Shown: one piece after another, positions 28,259 to 37,387 of the stretch
How positions within the stretch are numbered: the first letter of the stretch is position 1
How the letters are laid out: each line of letters begins with the position of its first letter
Assembly (NCBI GenBank): GCA_903834925.1
Contig: CAILLA010000203.1
Location: 1 to 47,342 of the forward strand
From: an uncultured Schlesneria sp.
Lineage (GTDB): Bacteria; Planctomycetota; Planctomycetia; Planctomycetales; Planctomycetaceae
Direction: 5' to 3'
DNA: 47,342 nucleotides
Notes under the pieces: model-generated
Told to the model about the DNA's origin: nothing
The model's database searches: none
Seen by the model: only the letters and a program-made list of their open reading frames with translations
Position numbers and translations under genes: made by a program

Positions 28259-29425
28259 ATGACCTCTCATCCGAATGAAATTGCAGCCATTCTGGGGCTC
28301 GAATCCCCCTCGTTAAAGCAGTTACTTGAGTGTAAGGCTCAAATTTCAGAACAGTCGTTTGGTCGACTGTCGAAAGAAGACGCGGGCAAGGCACGTGAGC
28401 AACAGAACCTTGATTGGTTAAAGAAATCGTTGCAAGCGGCCATTACACTGGAATTCGCCACAATTCCACCGTACCTCTCTGCTTTGTGGTCGATCAAAGA
28501 CGAGCTTCATCCGGTTGCGAAATCGATCCGAGAAGTCGCCCAGGAAGAAATGTTGCATATGGCATTAGCCTGCAACATGCTTGCATCGCTGGGGGTTACT
28601 CCTCAAATCAACACGGCCGTTCCGACATATCCTGGTTCGTTACCTGGTGGCGTACACGAAGGCTTGATCGTGGGACTGCAGGGGCTGACAAAGTCCGTGT
28701 TGAAAACGTTCCTCTGGATCGAACGACCAGTCGAAGGCGTTCCGATCGAGCAGCCGTATGCCGAGCCAGGCAACAACACCAATTTTCGCAGCGGAAAGCT
28801 GAAGGAAGCATTCAAGTATGACGCCACGATTGGCGAATTCTACGATAAGATCAAAGAAGCATTTCACATCTACGACACTGATCCAAAGAATTCCAAGTTG
28901 ATTCCCGATCGCCAGATTGCCGGCCCCTTGGCTTGGGCTGTTATCCGCAATCTTGATAACGTGGAATACGCGATTGAATTAATCAAACATCAGGGTGAAG
29001 GTGCGGACAATAATCCCGAAGAAGCGAAGGGGTTCTTGTCACATTTTTACCGCTTTCTCGAGGTTTATAACGAGCAACAATACCAATGGAACCCGAAAAA
29101 GAAGGTGCTGGAGGTCGTTGGAAAACTTGAATTCCCGGAAGTCTGGCCAATGGCCGAAGTCCCGGCCGGTGGTTACAAGAAAGAAGATGTCTCGGAAGAG
29201 GTGTGGTACTACCTTGATGAGTTTGACAACACCTACACCAGGCTGGTCAATCAGCTTCAAGGAGCCTGGACGCTCGGTGGGCAAGCATCACTTATCCGAG
29301 CTTATGAAACGATGTTCGAACTCGAAAAATACGCAAAACCCCTGATGCGCATTCGTACGCCGTTTGGTGGCGGGGAAACTTACGGGCCGTGCTTCCGCTA
29401 CAAGCCGGATCAATCGACGACGTAA
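28259..29425 (+). CDS. Ferritin-like domain protein (VioB/iminophenyl-pyruvate dimer synthase-type)
   Basis: About 388 residues. It matches the ferritin-like domain found at the C-terminus of VioB/RebD, the enzymes that couple oxidised tryptophan imines in violacein and rebeccamycin synthesis. The helix LQAAITLEFATIPPYLSALW and the helix VAQEEMLHMALACNMLASLG hold the Glu and Glu-x2-His residues expected for a diiron-type site. The N-terminal beta domain and heme region of full VioB are missing, so this is a stand-alone domain protein. It could be an oxidase or oxygenase working with the GMC enzyme. The start is uncertain: ATG 28259 is used, with a GAAGCGAG about nine bases before; a TTG at 28208 would add 17 residues. 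Confidence 0.75.
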   Translation: MTSHPNEIAAILGLESPSLKQLLECKAQISEQSFGRLSKEDAGKAREQQNLDWLKKSLQAAITLEFATIPPYLSALWSIKDELHPVAKSIREVAQEEMLHMALACNMLASLGVTPQINTAVPTYPGSLPGGVHEGLIVGLQGLTKSVLKTFLWIERPVEGVPIEQPYAEPGNNTNFRSGKLKEAFKYDATIGEFYDKIKEAFHIYDTDPKNSKLIPDRQIAGPLAWAVIRNLDNVEYAIELIKHQGEGADNNPEEAKGFLSHFYRFLEVYNEQQYQWNPKKKVLEVVGKLEFPEVWPMAEVPAGGYKKEDVSEEVWYYLDEFDNTYTRLVNQLQGAWTLGGQASLIRAYETMFELEKYAKPLMRIRTPFGGGETYGPCFRYKPDQSTT

Positions 29426-29482
29426 TCGAGACGAGACGCATGCTCTTTTAACAGTGCCTACACAGCCTAAGGAACATTTGTG

Positions 29483-29932
29483 ATGTCCAATAATTCCATG
29501 CAATCGCGGCGAGTTGTGCAAACGGTAGAACTGGGAGCACCTGCAGCACAAGTCTGGGATCTGGTAGGCGGTTTTTTCACTCTTCATCAATGGCACCCGG
29601 ATATCGTAAAAACCGAAGTCCCTGCGAACCAGACCGAAGTCCACGCGATTCGGCGGATCCTTACCTTTCCCGGTCAACCGACGACCACCGAAGAACTTCT
29701 GACGATGGACAACATTGGTTTTCAATACCGATACAAATGGCACGCAGGGGAATGGGGCGAACGGATCAAAGACTATTTTGCAGAGATTCGTGTGTTCGAA
29801 ACGGAAATGGGGCGACATTGTGTCATGCAATGGTCGTCAACGTTTACATATACAGAAGATGCCTTAAGTGAATTCTACTGGAATGGGTTTCGCGCTTTGC
29901 AATCGCGATTTCCACTGACTGATAAAGTCTAA
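29483..29932 (+). CDS. SRPBCC-family (polyketide cyclase/START-like) protein
   Basis: 149 residues forming one helix-grip domain. The opening VVQTVELGAPAAQVWDLVGGF and the WHPDI segment are characteristic of the polyketide cyclase/dehydrase-type SRPBCC family, which binds hydrophobic small molecules in a deep pocket and sometimes catalyses cyclisation. The ending includes a typical long C-terminal helix (EFYWNGFRALQSRF). The ATG at 29483 has AAGGA nine bases upstream. Its place between the ferritin-like and unknown genes suggests it binds, carries or shapes a pathway intermediate. The ligand is unknown. Confidence 0.83.
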   Translation: MSNNSMQSRRVVQTVELGAPAAQVWDLVGGFFTLHQWHPDIVKTEVPANQTEVHAIRRILTFPGQPTTTEELLTMDNIGFQYRYKWHAGEWGERIKDYFAEIRVFETEMGRHCVMQWSSTFTYTEDALSEFYWNGFRALQSRFPLTDKV

Positions 29933-29982
29933 CGCGCTGTCACAAGTCTTTTTTCCGAAACTGTCGCACGTGGAGAGATCTA

Positions 29983-30387
29983 ATGGGAAGCTATGTTGAA
30001 ATCAATGATACGCTTCAACTGACAACGGAACAGGGTTTCCCAGTTGATATTCTCGACCTGGAAAAACACCGCAAATCGGCGGTGAAACTGAGCGATGTTG
30101 CCGATCGTATTTTCGAATTCAATGACAAGCCGAGCGCAAGAATCTTTCAGCTTGATCCCGTACGCGTCTACTACGTCCACAATATCAATGGAAAATGGCT
30201 GTTCTGGGGACGAGTCTTCATTCAATCCCAACACATCCACAAGAAGCTGGGACCCGATGGAAGCTGGAAAGAAGGAGATTGGGTGACCTCGGGAACGTAC
30301 AAAATTATCGATATTTATGACCCGGCTTACCAGGAAGCATTCACACGTCACGAAGCCCCGTTGGATCGGAACTATTTTATTTCATGA
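29983..30387 (+). CDS. Conserved-looking hypothetical protein, last gene of the GMC/ferritin operon
   Basis: 134 residues of no family I recognise. It is rich in aromatic residues and beta strands (VRVYYVHNINGKWLFWGRVF; TSGTYKIIDIYDP), with no signal peptide, membrane segment or cysteine. GGAGAG lies five bases before the ATG, a strong site. It follows the SRPBCC gene by 50 bases and is the last plus-strand gene before a convergent gene. Composition and ribosome binding site match its neighbours, so it is very likely a real member of the operon. Confidence 0.75.
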   Translation: MGSYVEINDTLQLTTEQGFPVDILDLEKHRKSAVKLSDVADRIFEFNDKPSARIFQLDPVRVYYVHNINGKWLFWGRVFIQSQHIHKKLGPDGSWKEGDWVTSGTYKIIDIYDPAYQEAFTRHEAPLDRNYFIS

Positions 30388-30485
30388 GGAGCCGGTCTAT
30401 CAATCGAATGAAATGGACAATTCATTGAATCCCGTTCCGTTCAATCTACGTCTCAACCCATATGATCATCGATCAATGAACTTGA

Positions 30486-32807
30486 TCAACGTTTAGGCCA
30501 TTTAAGGTGCCGATGCAGAAAGTCGTAAGTGGCCTGGCCGTTGATCGTGTGGGGTCCGTTAAAGAATTCGATTTCGGTTTTGTCACCGATACCGAGCTTT
30601 GCATAATGGCGTCGGACCTTGGCGTATTCCCAGGCGACCCATTCGTCGATCCCAACGCCGTCATCGTGGCCTCGTTCGACCATGAACGGTCGTGGCGTCA
30701 TCAGCATCGATAGCTCTGCATAATTGGCCACGTGACCCATGTTCCATTCGAAGATTTCGTATTCGGGCGTAAAAACATAGGTAAATGGGTATTCGGTGCT
30801 GGCGTTTTTCGCGACCCATTCATTGAAGTCGGCGGAGCAGATCGACAGACAGTAACCTGGGTGACCCTCACGCGGAGGCAACATTGGGGGAACTCGAACT
30901 GCTGTCTTGCCACCGTAAGAGAGTCCATAAAAACCAATGCGGTCAGCATCGACGTTCGGCAGCGACGCGAGCCATTTTAGCGTGACTTGATGTTGAGGGA
31001 TGATGTAGCTGAACAATGACCGGCCTAGCGGATTGGATTTGCGTTGCAGCGTGCGGAACCGGTCTTGACCGCGATAGGGGTTTTGGGGCGCGTAGGTGAT
31101 GAAACCTCGTCGGGCCAGTTCTGCAGCAAAGCTTTTGTAATACTTGTAGCCATCGGCCTCAGGTCCGCTGATGGTGTCCATCGGAACTCCTTCGAGGCCA
31201 TGCTGGCAGACGACGACCGGTCGCTTTTCGCCCGGTTTCATTCCGGTGGGAAGCAAGAGGATTCCGGCTGCAATCACGTCCGGGTACGTATCGAGAACGA
31301 CTTCGTAGGCGGTGAAATCTTTATCGTCGATGACCTTTCGCGTGCGCGGATTCAAGGGGATGCTGGGGTCAGGCAGTTTCCCGATCAGTTCCTGATAAAC
31401 GTAATCGCGTAACTTTTCAGCCGACGCGACCCACTTTTCGACGGACGAACGATCGGCTTGGGCAAACAATTTATCGCGAGTCTTATGCGAGTTGCGCAAG
31501 AGCTTTTGAGTGAATTCAACAGCCTCTTCAACCTGCCGCTTCTGTACTTGCTTCTGATCGACTTTGGGAATCGATGACTCTGGCAAATTCAGTCCTTTAT
31601 TCTCCGCCGGAAAATTCTCCCAACCCGATTGCTGAGCGAACAAGGCGATTGCGCGAAAGCCGATGGCATCACCACGTCCCTCGGGACCGCTCACAAATAG
31701 GTTTAAGCGGTTTCCTTCGTTGAGTTTCTGGTAGATGGACTTTGCTCGTTCGAATTCGGATTTGACGGCGGCCAGGTCAGCGGTTTTGATCTGGCCAGGT
31801 GCAGCACCACCGCGTCGACCGGGCTTCACTGGCAACGGACCTTCTGTTTCGGGAACGGCACAGGCTTCGATCACCAGCGGCCGCGGCGCAATCATCCCCG
31901 CGATTTCGGCGTCACCAAATTCCGTCAGCAACCGCCAGATGTTGCGATCGATCGGTTCCTGCCAGACCCCTTCCCGTGGCTGGAAATAGCCACTGACCAT
32001 TACGGAAGTGAGTCGTGTATCCAGTGCCGCGCTGTACAGGGCAATCTGACCACCGTCACCAACTCCGATAATCGAAATGGGTCGGTTGGCCTTGTCAGCA
32101 GAATTGATTTCCGTGAACAAATCGACGGCGGCAAGAACTTTTTGAACTTCATATCCAATGACGTGTCGACCCATTTCGAATGCAGAGCGGTAGACCCATT
32201 CCCGATTCGATTGATTGGTCAGGACGACTTCCGGGTTTCCAGCGAAATCATCATTGCGACTGATTAGTGTGGGAATGAGAACCAGGTTTCCATACTCAAC
32301 CAGCTGCACGATCCCGTTCTTTCCGTCGTCGGCGGCTTGTAACAGATCAAGTGGAGACCAGCGGGAATCAGGGACGACAATGACGATCCCATTGTACTTC
32401 TCCGGTGCAATCACTAACCCTTCGGCAGTGATGCCAGGCAACACCGGCCAACGGTTGAACTGCAATTCAGCTTTCGAATCATTCTTCGACAAGGGAATTT
32501 CAAATTGAATATTTTCAACTCGCTTATCGACCGCCCCGATGATCGTCCGGAATTTCTCTCGATAAGGTGCAAGACTTTTTTGATACGCTTCAGGGCTGCT
32601 GATATCGCGATTCCATTTCGACTCGCGTTGTTCGCGGGCTGAGGCGATCTCTTTCAGGCAGAACCGATCGATCCCCTCGACCATCAAAACGTCGAGCGGT
32701 TTGTCTGCAACCAGCGGCTGCGTCCCCGGCAACGTTTTTGGAGTTTCCTGCGCCAGCGCAGCCAATGCGAAAACGAAAATTGTCACGATCACAGCCAGAA
32801 CGCGCAT
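30486..32807 (-). CDS. Secreted tandem alpha/beta hydrolase (acetylxylan esterase/dienelactone hydrolase-like)
   Basis: 773 residues starting at ATG 32807 (MRVLAVIVTIFVFALAALAQ signal peptide, GGAG eight bases upstream); an upstream in-frame start at 32957 is rejected. Two alpha/beta-hydrolase-like halves follow. The N-terminal half has GVGDGG where a G-x-S-x-G nucleophile elbow belongs, so its Ser is replaced by Gly and it is probably inactive. The C-terminal half has FYGLSYGGKT with an intact Ser and a late GPHTINGQ His, and should be the active esterase. Such secreted planctomycete proteins probably deacylate polysaccharides; the substrate is unknown. It converges with the GMC operon and is divergent from the DUF1559 gene. 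Confidence 0.83.
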   Translation of the reverse strand: MRVLAVIVTIFVFALAALAQETPKTLPGTQPLVADKPLDVLMVEGIDRFCLKEIASAREQRESKWNRDISSPEAYQKSLAPYREKFRTIIGAVDKRVENIQFEIPLSKNDSKAELQFNRWPVLPGITAEGLVIAPEKYNGIVIVVPDSRWSPLDLLQAADDGKNGIVQLVEYGNLVLIPTLISRNDDFAGNPEVVLTNQSNREWVYRSAFEMGRHVIGYEVQKVLAAVDLFTEINSADKANRPISIIGVGDGGQIALYSAALDTRLTSVMVSGYFQPREGVWQEPIDRNIWRLLTEFGDAEIAGMIAPRPLVIEACAVPETEGPLPVKPGRRGGAAPGQIKTADLAAVKSEFERAKSIYQKLNEGNRLNLFVSGPEGRGDAIGFRAIALFAQQSGWENFPAENKGLNLPESSIPKVDQKQVQKRQVEEAVEFTQKLLRNSHKTRDKLFAQADRSSVEKWVASAEKLRDYVYQELIGKLPDPSIPLNPRTRKVIDDKDFTAYEVVLDTYPDVIAAGILLLPTGMKPGEKRPVVVCQHGLEGVPMDTISGPEADGYKYYKSFAAELARRGFITYAPQNPYRGQDRFRTLQRKSNPLGRSLFSYIIPQHQVTLKWLASLPNVDADRIGFYGLSYGGKTAVRVPPMLPPREGHPGYCLSICSADFNEWVAKNASTEYPFTYVFTPEYEIFEWNMGHVANYAELSMLMTPRPFMVERGHDDGVGIDEWVAWEYAKVRRHYAKLGIGDKTEIEFFNGPHTINGQATYDFLHRHLKWPKR

Positions 32808-33040
32808 ATCAGGCTCCAGAGTTTCTTCGGTATCCAAGCAGTATCCGGCATCGAAGTTCGACGCCATGCTTCGCATCAGCCAACTATGATGTTTGATGAG
32901 CCGATTTGGCAAGCGATTGGGTTGAGAGTTGAGAACTTTCCAAATTCGAGGACTCACTTGCGGAAGTCCTCTTTCGACATTCTAATGATATTACGAACGT
33001 CGTATTGATTTCGTTTCGCACCGTCGTCCAGGATTTTCCA

Positions 33041-34063
33041 ATGAAGCGCAGGGCTTTTACTTTGATTGAACTTTTAGTGGTCATTGCCATTATTGCCGTT
33101 TTGATCGCATTGCTTCTGCCCGCCGTGCAGCAAGCCCGAGAAGCCGCAAGAAGAACTCAGTGTCGCAACAATCTCAAGCAGTTGGGCCTGGCGCTGCACA
33201 ATTACGAAAGTTCGCTCCAAACGTTCCCGCCGAACCTTGTTCCCGGTGGCAACTACAACTATAGCGGAGGAAACTGGGGAGTATTGGCCTATCTGAGTCC
33301 GTATCTGGATCAGACGCCGATTTACAATCTGATGAATCTGAATGCTCCTACGTACGCAGCAACGTCACCTTACAATATCGCGGACCCAAATAACGCACTG
33401 GCGGCGAGTTACGTCATCCCAATGTTTCTCTGCCCGAGTGACAAATCGGCCTCGCTTGGCGGCGCTTATGGCGTTGCATCGTTGGGCCCTGCCAACTATT
33501 GCGCCAACCAGGGTTCGGGGACAAACGTCCTGACTGGAGGAACGATCAATGGTTCTCCCTACAACGCAGATGGTGTGATGTTTGCGAACTCGAAAATTCG
33601 AATCGGCGACATCACCGATGGAACCAGTAACACCGCCTGCATGTCCGAAAGCGTACTTGGTGACGGTGCTCGAAATGCCACGGGCATTACACCTCCTGCT
33701 TCACCCCAAAAGGTTTACGCCTACAACACGTCGTATTCGAATGTGGATGACGCTTCGTGTGCGTCACCTACCTCGTGGAATGTTCAAACTCCACGACAAT
33801 TCCTGTGGTATTCCGGAGAGATTCGCAATACTTCTTACAACCATTACTACAACCCCAACGATTCACGATGGGACTGCATCACAAACGCATTCTCATTGGG
33901 ATACACGGCTGTCGGATGGAAGGCCGCCCGCAGTCTGCACGTTGGCGGTGTTCATTTGCTGATGTGCGATGGGTCGGTCCGGTTTGTCAGCAACAACATC
34001 GATAACTCACTTTGGCGGCAATTGGCCACACGAGCGGGCGGCGAAGTGATTAGCAACTTCTGA
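33041..34063 (+). CDS. DUF1559 protein with type IV pilin-like N-terminus
   Basis: 340 residues. The N-terminus MKRRAFTLIELLVVIAIIAV is a prepilin-type signal with the FTLIE processing site, followed by the family's LLPAVQQAREAARRTQCRNNLKQLGLALHNYE segment, here in pieces: LLPAVQQAREAARR then CRNNLKQLG. The C-terminus has the HVGGVHLLMCDGSVRF block that defines DUF1559. The family is hugely expanded in planctomycetes and is thought to make pseudopilin-like surface structures; the roles of individual copies are unknown. The ATG at 33041 follows AGGA; an upstream in-frame start at 33005 is not needed. The gene is 42 bases upstream of the PhyH dioxygenase gene. Confidence 0.94.
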   Translation: MKRRAFTLIELLVVIAIIAVLIALLLPAVQQAREAARRTQCRNNLKQLGLALHNYESSLQTFPPNLVPGGNYNYSGGNWGVLAYLSPYLDQTPIYNLMNLNAPTYAATSPYNIADPNNALAASYVIPMFLCPSDKSASLGGAYGVASLGPANYCANQGSGTNVLTGGTINGSPYNADGVMFANSKIRIGDITDGTSNTACMSESVLGDGARNATGITPPASPQKVYAYNTSYSNVDDASCASPTSWNVQTPRQFLWYSGEIRNTSYNHYYNPNDSRWDCITNAFSLGYTAVGWKAARSLHVGGVHLLMCDGSVRFVSNNIDNSLWRQLATRAGGEVISNF

Positions 34064-34105
34064 TCGGTGGAATTCTTACTTGTTTGAACCGGTGAAGGGT
34101 GCTTG

Positions 34106-34894
34106 ATGACCGCTCTAGTCGACAGTGACGAACAGATGTTGACCGACTTTCGGGATGCGTATCATTCGGACGGCTTCATCATTCTACGGAATGTTTTCGA
34201 CGCCGATGAGATGAAGAGTCTACTGAACGAGTCGGATCGGCTGCTGACGGAATGCCATGATTTAATCAGTCCGGGCAATCTGCGCTGTCGATACATGCCT
34301 CATCATGAAACGGGCGAGCCACTGTTCGAAGTGCTCGATCCGGTTAACGACATTTCACCGGTTTGCCATCGATTCTGTAACGACCCTCGCATCATTTCCG
34401 TGATTGAAACACTGTACGGCGAACCGGCCTGCCTATTCAAAGAGAAGCTGATTTTTAAGCCGCCGGGTGCCCTCGGTTACAAATTACATCAAGATATTCC
34501 GCTCGCCTGGAAAGGGTTTCCAAGAACGTTCCTCACGGTCCTGATTCCGATTGATCCGAGTTCTGAAGAGAACGGCTGCACGGAAGTCTTTTCGGGTTAC
34601 CACGACGACTTCCTTTCGGAAGATGGAGCCGTCTATATGCTACCCGATGACATCGTTGATTCGACACGACGTACTCCGCTGGTGTTGAAACCAGGGGATA
34701 TCGCCGTCTTTCATGGCCTGACGCCGCATCGTTCCGCTCCGAACCGTTCGAACCAGATGCGTCGCGTTTTTTATGTCAGCTACAACGCTCTCTCTGATGG
34801 GGGCGACCAACGCGATGCTCACTATGCCGAGTTTCGCGAACGGATGCGTGAACATCGTAAGACGACAACGTCTGAACCGGTCTTTTTCAAGTAA
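34106..34894 (+). CDS. Phytanoyl-CoA dioxygenase (PhyH)-family Fe(II)/2-oxoglutarate oxygenase
   Basis: 262 residues. The iron-binding facial triad is visible as His128-x-Asp130 (KLHQDIP) and His208 in PHRSAPNRS, with a downstream Arg (MRRVFYVSY) that could bind 2-oxoglutarate. PhyH enzymes hydroxylate a range of lipids and small molecules. The ATG at 34106 has GAAGGG six bases upstream. It precedes an MFS transporter by 38 or 26 bases, depending on which start is used, and then the ArsI and ArsR genes. A role in the same pathway is possible but not shown. The substrate is unknown. Confidence 0.88.
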   Translation: MTALVDSDEQMLTDFRDAYHSDGFIILRNVFDADEMKSLLNESDRLLTECHDLISPGNLRCRYMPHHETGEPLFEVLDPVNDISPVCHRFCNDPRIISVIETLYGEPACLFKEKLIFKPPGALGYKLHQDIPLAWKGFPRTFLTVLIPIDPSSEENGCTEVFSGYHDDFLSEDGAVYMLPDDIVDSTRRTPLVLKPGDIAVFHGLTPHRSAPNRSNQMRRVFYVSYNALSDGGDQRDAHYAEFRERMREHRKTTTSEPVFFK

Positions 34895-34920
34895 TTTTCC
34901 ATCTTCTGATTCTTCTTATT

Positions 34921-36207
34921 TTGAGTTTTGACGTGTCACAAGATTCTTCCGTATTCCGCTCGCCCGCTTACGGATGGGTGATCGTCGTACTCGCCGCATT
35001 GGCGATGGTCGCGACGTTGCCAGGTCGGACACATGGCCTGGGAATGATCACTGAACGATTATTGATAGATTCGAGTCTTCAGATCGACCGGAAGACGTTT
35101 GGGGACATCAATTTCTGGGCCACGCTGTGCGGGGCGATATTCTGTATTCCTGCCGGTTGGTTGTTGGACCGGTGGGGAATTCGTGCCACCGTGTCACTCG
35201 TCGTTGCACTGCTGGGGCTTGTCGTAATTGGCATGACGAGTGCTGTTGGTGCAACCGCGTTTGCGGTCTTGATTACATTGACACGAGGGCTGGGTCAAAG
35301 TGCCCTTTCTGTTGTCAGTATATCGATGACTGGCAAATGGTTTCGAACCCGATTACCGCTCGCCACCGGGCTCTATTCGATTCTGGTCTCCATAGGGTTT
35401 ATGGCGGCTTTTTTCTGGGGAAAAAGCCAGCAGGAACTGCCTTGGCGAACCCAGTGGCGGGGCCTGGGAATGCTTCTGCTTTTCGGGCTGACACCGCTGT
35501 TTTTATTACTGGTTCGATCGGCACCGGATTCACCAAATGAACAGTTCGAAGTAACGTCGGGTGAACTGAATTCAGGCCAATCGGATTTTTCAGTAAACGA
35601 AGCTCTCGCGACACCGGCCTTCTGGCTGTTTGGGATCGCGGCTTCATTGTACGGACTGGTTTCTGCAGGGGTTTCGCTGTTCAATGAATCGCTGTTGATC
35701 GAACGAGGTTTTGAGAAGTCGGCGTTTTATGACTTGGGAATGATGACGACGGCGATTGGACTGGGAAGCAATCTTTTGACTGGTTTTATGGCAACACGGA
35801 TTAGGATCACGGTCCTGGCGTCCCTAGCAATGAGCCTGCTTGCGGCCGCACTATTGGGATTGCAGTTTGTCAGCACATATTCCGCACTGGTAACCTATGC
35901 GATCGCGATGGGTTGTGCCGGGGGAATGGTGACAGTGTTATTTTTTTTGGTCTGGGCTCAACTTTTTGGACGGACTCATCTTGGTCGAATCCAGGGGATC
36001 GCTCAGATGATGACGGTATTTGCTTCTGCTTTGGGACCACGAATTTTAGCCGATGTGAAGACACGGACCGGTTCGTATTTGCCCGCGATTGTTTGCCTGG
36101 GCCTGGTCGCGTTGGTCGTCGCCGTGGCGATTGTATTTGTGCCGATACCGAAAAGAGAGAATACATTGTTGAACAATTCCGCGATGGAACCGGCGGTCAG
36201 TTCCTGA
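34921..36207 (+). CDS. MFS transporter
   Basis: 428 residues with about twelve predicted membrane helices. The loop after helix 2 has GWLLDRWGIRATV, the major facilitator signature between helices 2 and 3. There is a central cytoplasmic charged loop at about 195-225. The overall look is of the oxalate/formate-antiporter-like or monocarboxylate group. The start is uncertain: TTG at 34921 is listed, and GTG at 34933 (four codons later) is equally likely; neither has a strong ribosome binding site. It lies 60 bases before the ArsI-like gene. Exporters of methylated arsenicals are known among MFS proteins, so export of an arsenical is plausible by context only. Confidence 0.84.
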   Translation: MSFDVSQDSSVFRSPAYGWVIVVLAALAMVATLPGRTHGLGMITERLLIDSSLQIDRKTFGDINFWATLCGAIFCIPAGWLLDRWGIRATVSLVVALLGLVVIGMTSAVGATAFAVLITLTRGLGQSALSVVSISMTGKWFRTRLPLATGLYSILVSIGFMAAFFWGKSQQELPWRTQWRGLGMLLLFGLTPLFLLLVRSAPDSPNEQFEVTSGELNSGQSDFSVNEALATPAFWLFGIAASLYGLVSAGVSLFNESLLIERGFEKSAFYDLGMMTTAIGLGSNLLTGFMATRIRITVLASLAMSLLAAALLGLQFVSTYSALVTYAIAMGCAGGMVTVLFFLVWAQLFGRTHLGRIQGIAQMMTVFASALGPRILADVKTRTGSYLPAIVCLGLVALVVAVAIVFVPIPKRENTLLNNSAMEPAVSS

Positions 36208-36267
36208 GATTCCCAATAAAAATGCGAACGTTAATCCATTAGAAAACGTCACCGGAAAGAATCTTCC

Positions 36268-37293
36268 ATGCTTAAGTTTCATCTCTCACTGAACGTCTCA
36301 AACCTACCCAAGGCGGTCGCGTTTTTGGAACAAGTCCTTGGTGTCCCTGCCGCCAAGCAGCGTGCGGATTATGCGAAATTCGAATTGGATTCACCGCCGC
36401 TCGTTCTATCGCTTGAGCCTCGATCACCCTCAACCTACGGATCGCTCAACCACGTCGGTTTTCGCTTTCCCGATTCAGAGGCTCTGGTCGAAGCACAAGG
36501 CCGACTCGAAAAGGCAGGAGTTACGACTCAGCGAGAAGAAGGAGTCGAATGTTGTTACTCCAAACAAACCAAGTTCTGGGTTCACGACCTGGATCAGCGA
36601 TTGTGGGAGTTCTACACGCTGGACGAGGACATTGATCATCGGGGAGATGGACAATCACTGGAAACGATGGTTGGGCTTGATGCTGCGGCGCTGATCACTC
36701 TCCAGCATCAGCCCGTGGTTTGGGAACATCGGATGTACGATGCATTCAGCCCATCCGTCTCTGAGTGCGACGAAGTCCGTTTGCGCGGCTCGTTTAATGT
36801 CCCCGTTTCAAATGAAGAGGTTCGATCTCAACTCACCCAGGCATTCGAAATTCTGCGACCGGGTGGTCAAATCATGGTCCACGTTTTGACGTCAGAAGAA
36901 CCGATCTCGGGGGAGCTGCAACTGACAGGTCCTGCCGCACACGTCAAACATGTTCCAGTACGAACCGAACTACTAGCCGCTCTGGAAGCAGCCGGGTTTG
37001 TGGACCTGCAACTGACAACGTTCCGATCAGGTGCCTGCTTTCAGCATGAAGGGATACCGTTGCGTGAAACTCAAATCATTGGCAAACGTCCGGTCGAAGC
37101 GACTTCAGAAGCCTGTACCGTGGTCTTCAAAGGTCCGTTTCTGACGGTCACCGACGATGAAGGGAACGAATGGCGGCGAGGGGAACCGGTTAGCGTGCCA
37201 CGCAGCAGATGGGACGCTTTGCAACAGACCGCCGCTGCCGATTTGTTTGTGATGTTGCCGGAAACGGCGAGCGTCAGTCATTGCGGAGTTTAA
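36268..37293 (+). CDS. ArsI-like C-As lyase (VOC fold) fused to methyltransferase-like C-terminal region
   Basis: 341 residues. Residues 1-125 match the ArsI/CadI vicinal-oxygen-chelate family: FHLSLNVSNL with His5, NHVGF with His62 and WEFYT with Glu114 are the expected Fe(II) ligands, and Cys95-Cys96 in ECCYSKQTKFWVHD is the arsenic-binding vicinal pair. ArsI breaks the carbon-arsenic bond of trivalent methyl- or aryl-arsenicals. Residues about 150-275 resemble the second half of a SAM methyltransferase (AFEILRPGGQIMVHVL; LLAALEAAGF), and the end (KGPFLTVTDDEGNEWRRG) resembles a domain seen after methyltransferase domains. The methyltransferase lacks a clear SAM-binding GxGxG motif. A dedicated ArsR-type gene follows. 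Typical ArsI is about 140-180 residues, so the fusion is notable. Confidence 0.82.
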   Translation: MLKFHLSLNVSNLPKAVAFLEQVLGVPAAKQRADYAKFELDSPPLVLSLEPRSPSTYGSLNHVGFRFPDSEALVEAQGRLEKAGVTTQREEGVECCYSKQTKFWVHDLDQRLWEFYTLDEDIDHRGDGQSLETMVGLDAAALITLQHQPVVWEHRMYDAFSPSVSECDEVRLRGSFNVPVSNEEVRSQLTQAFEILRPGGQIMVHVLTSEEPISGELQLTGPAAHVKHVPVRTELLAALEAAGFVDLQLTTFRSGACFQHEGIPLRETQIIGKRPVEATSEACTVVFKGPFLTVTDDEGNEWRRGEPVSVPRSRWDALQQTAAADLFVMLPETASVSHCGV

Positions 37294-37387
37294 AGAGTTT
37301 GCTGATCAAAACGTTGGTGTTATCATAGATCCTCGTCGGTTCTGGAAAACCGAATAGCCCGGATTAACCAATGGATCGGTTCGTTCC

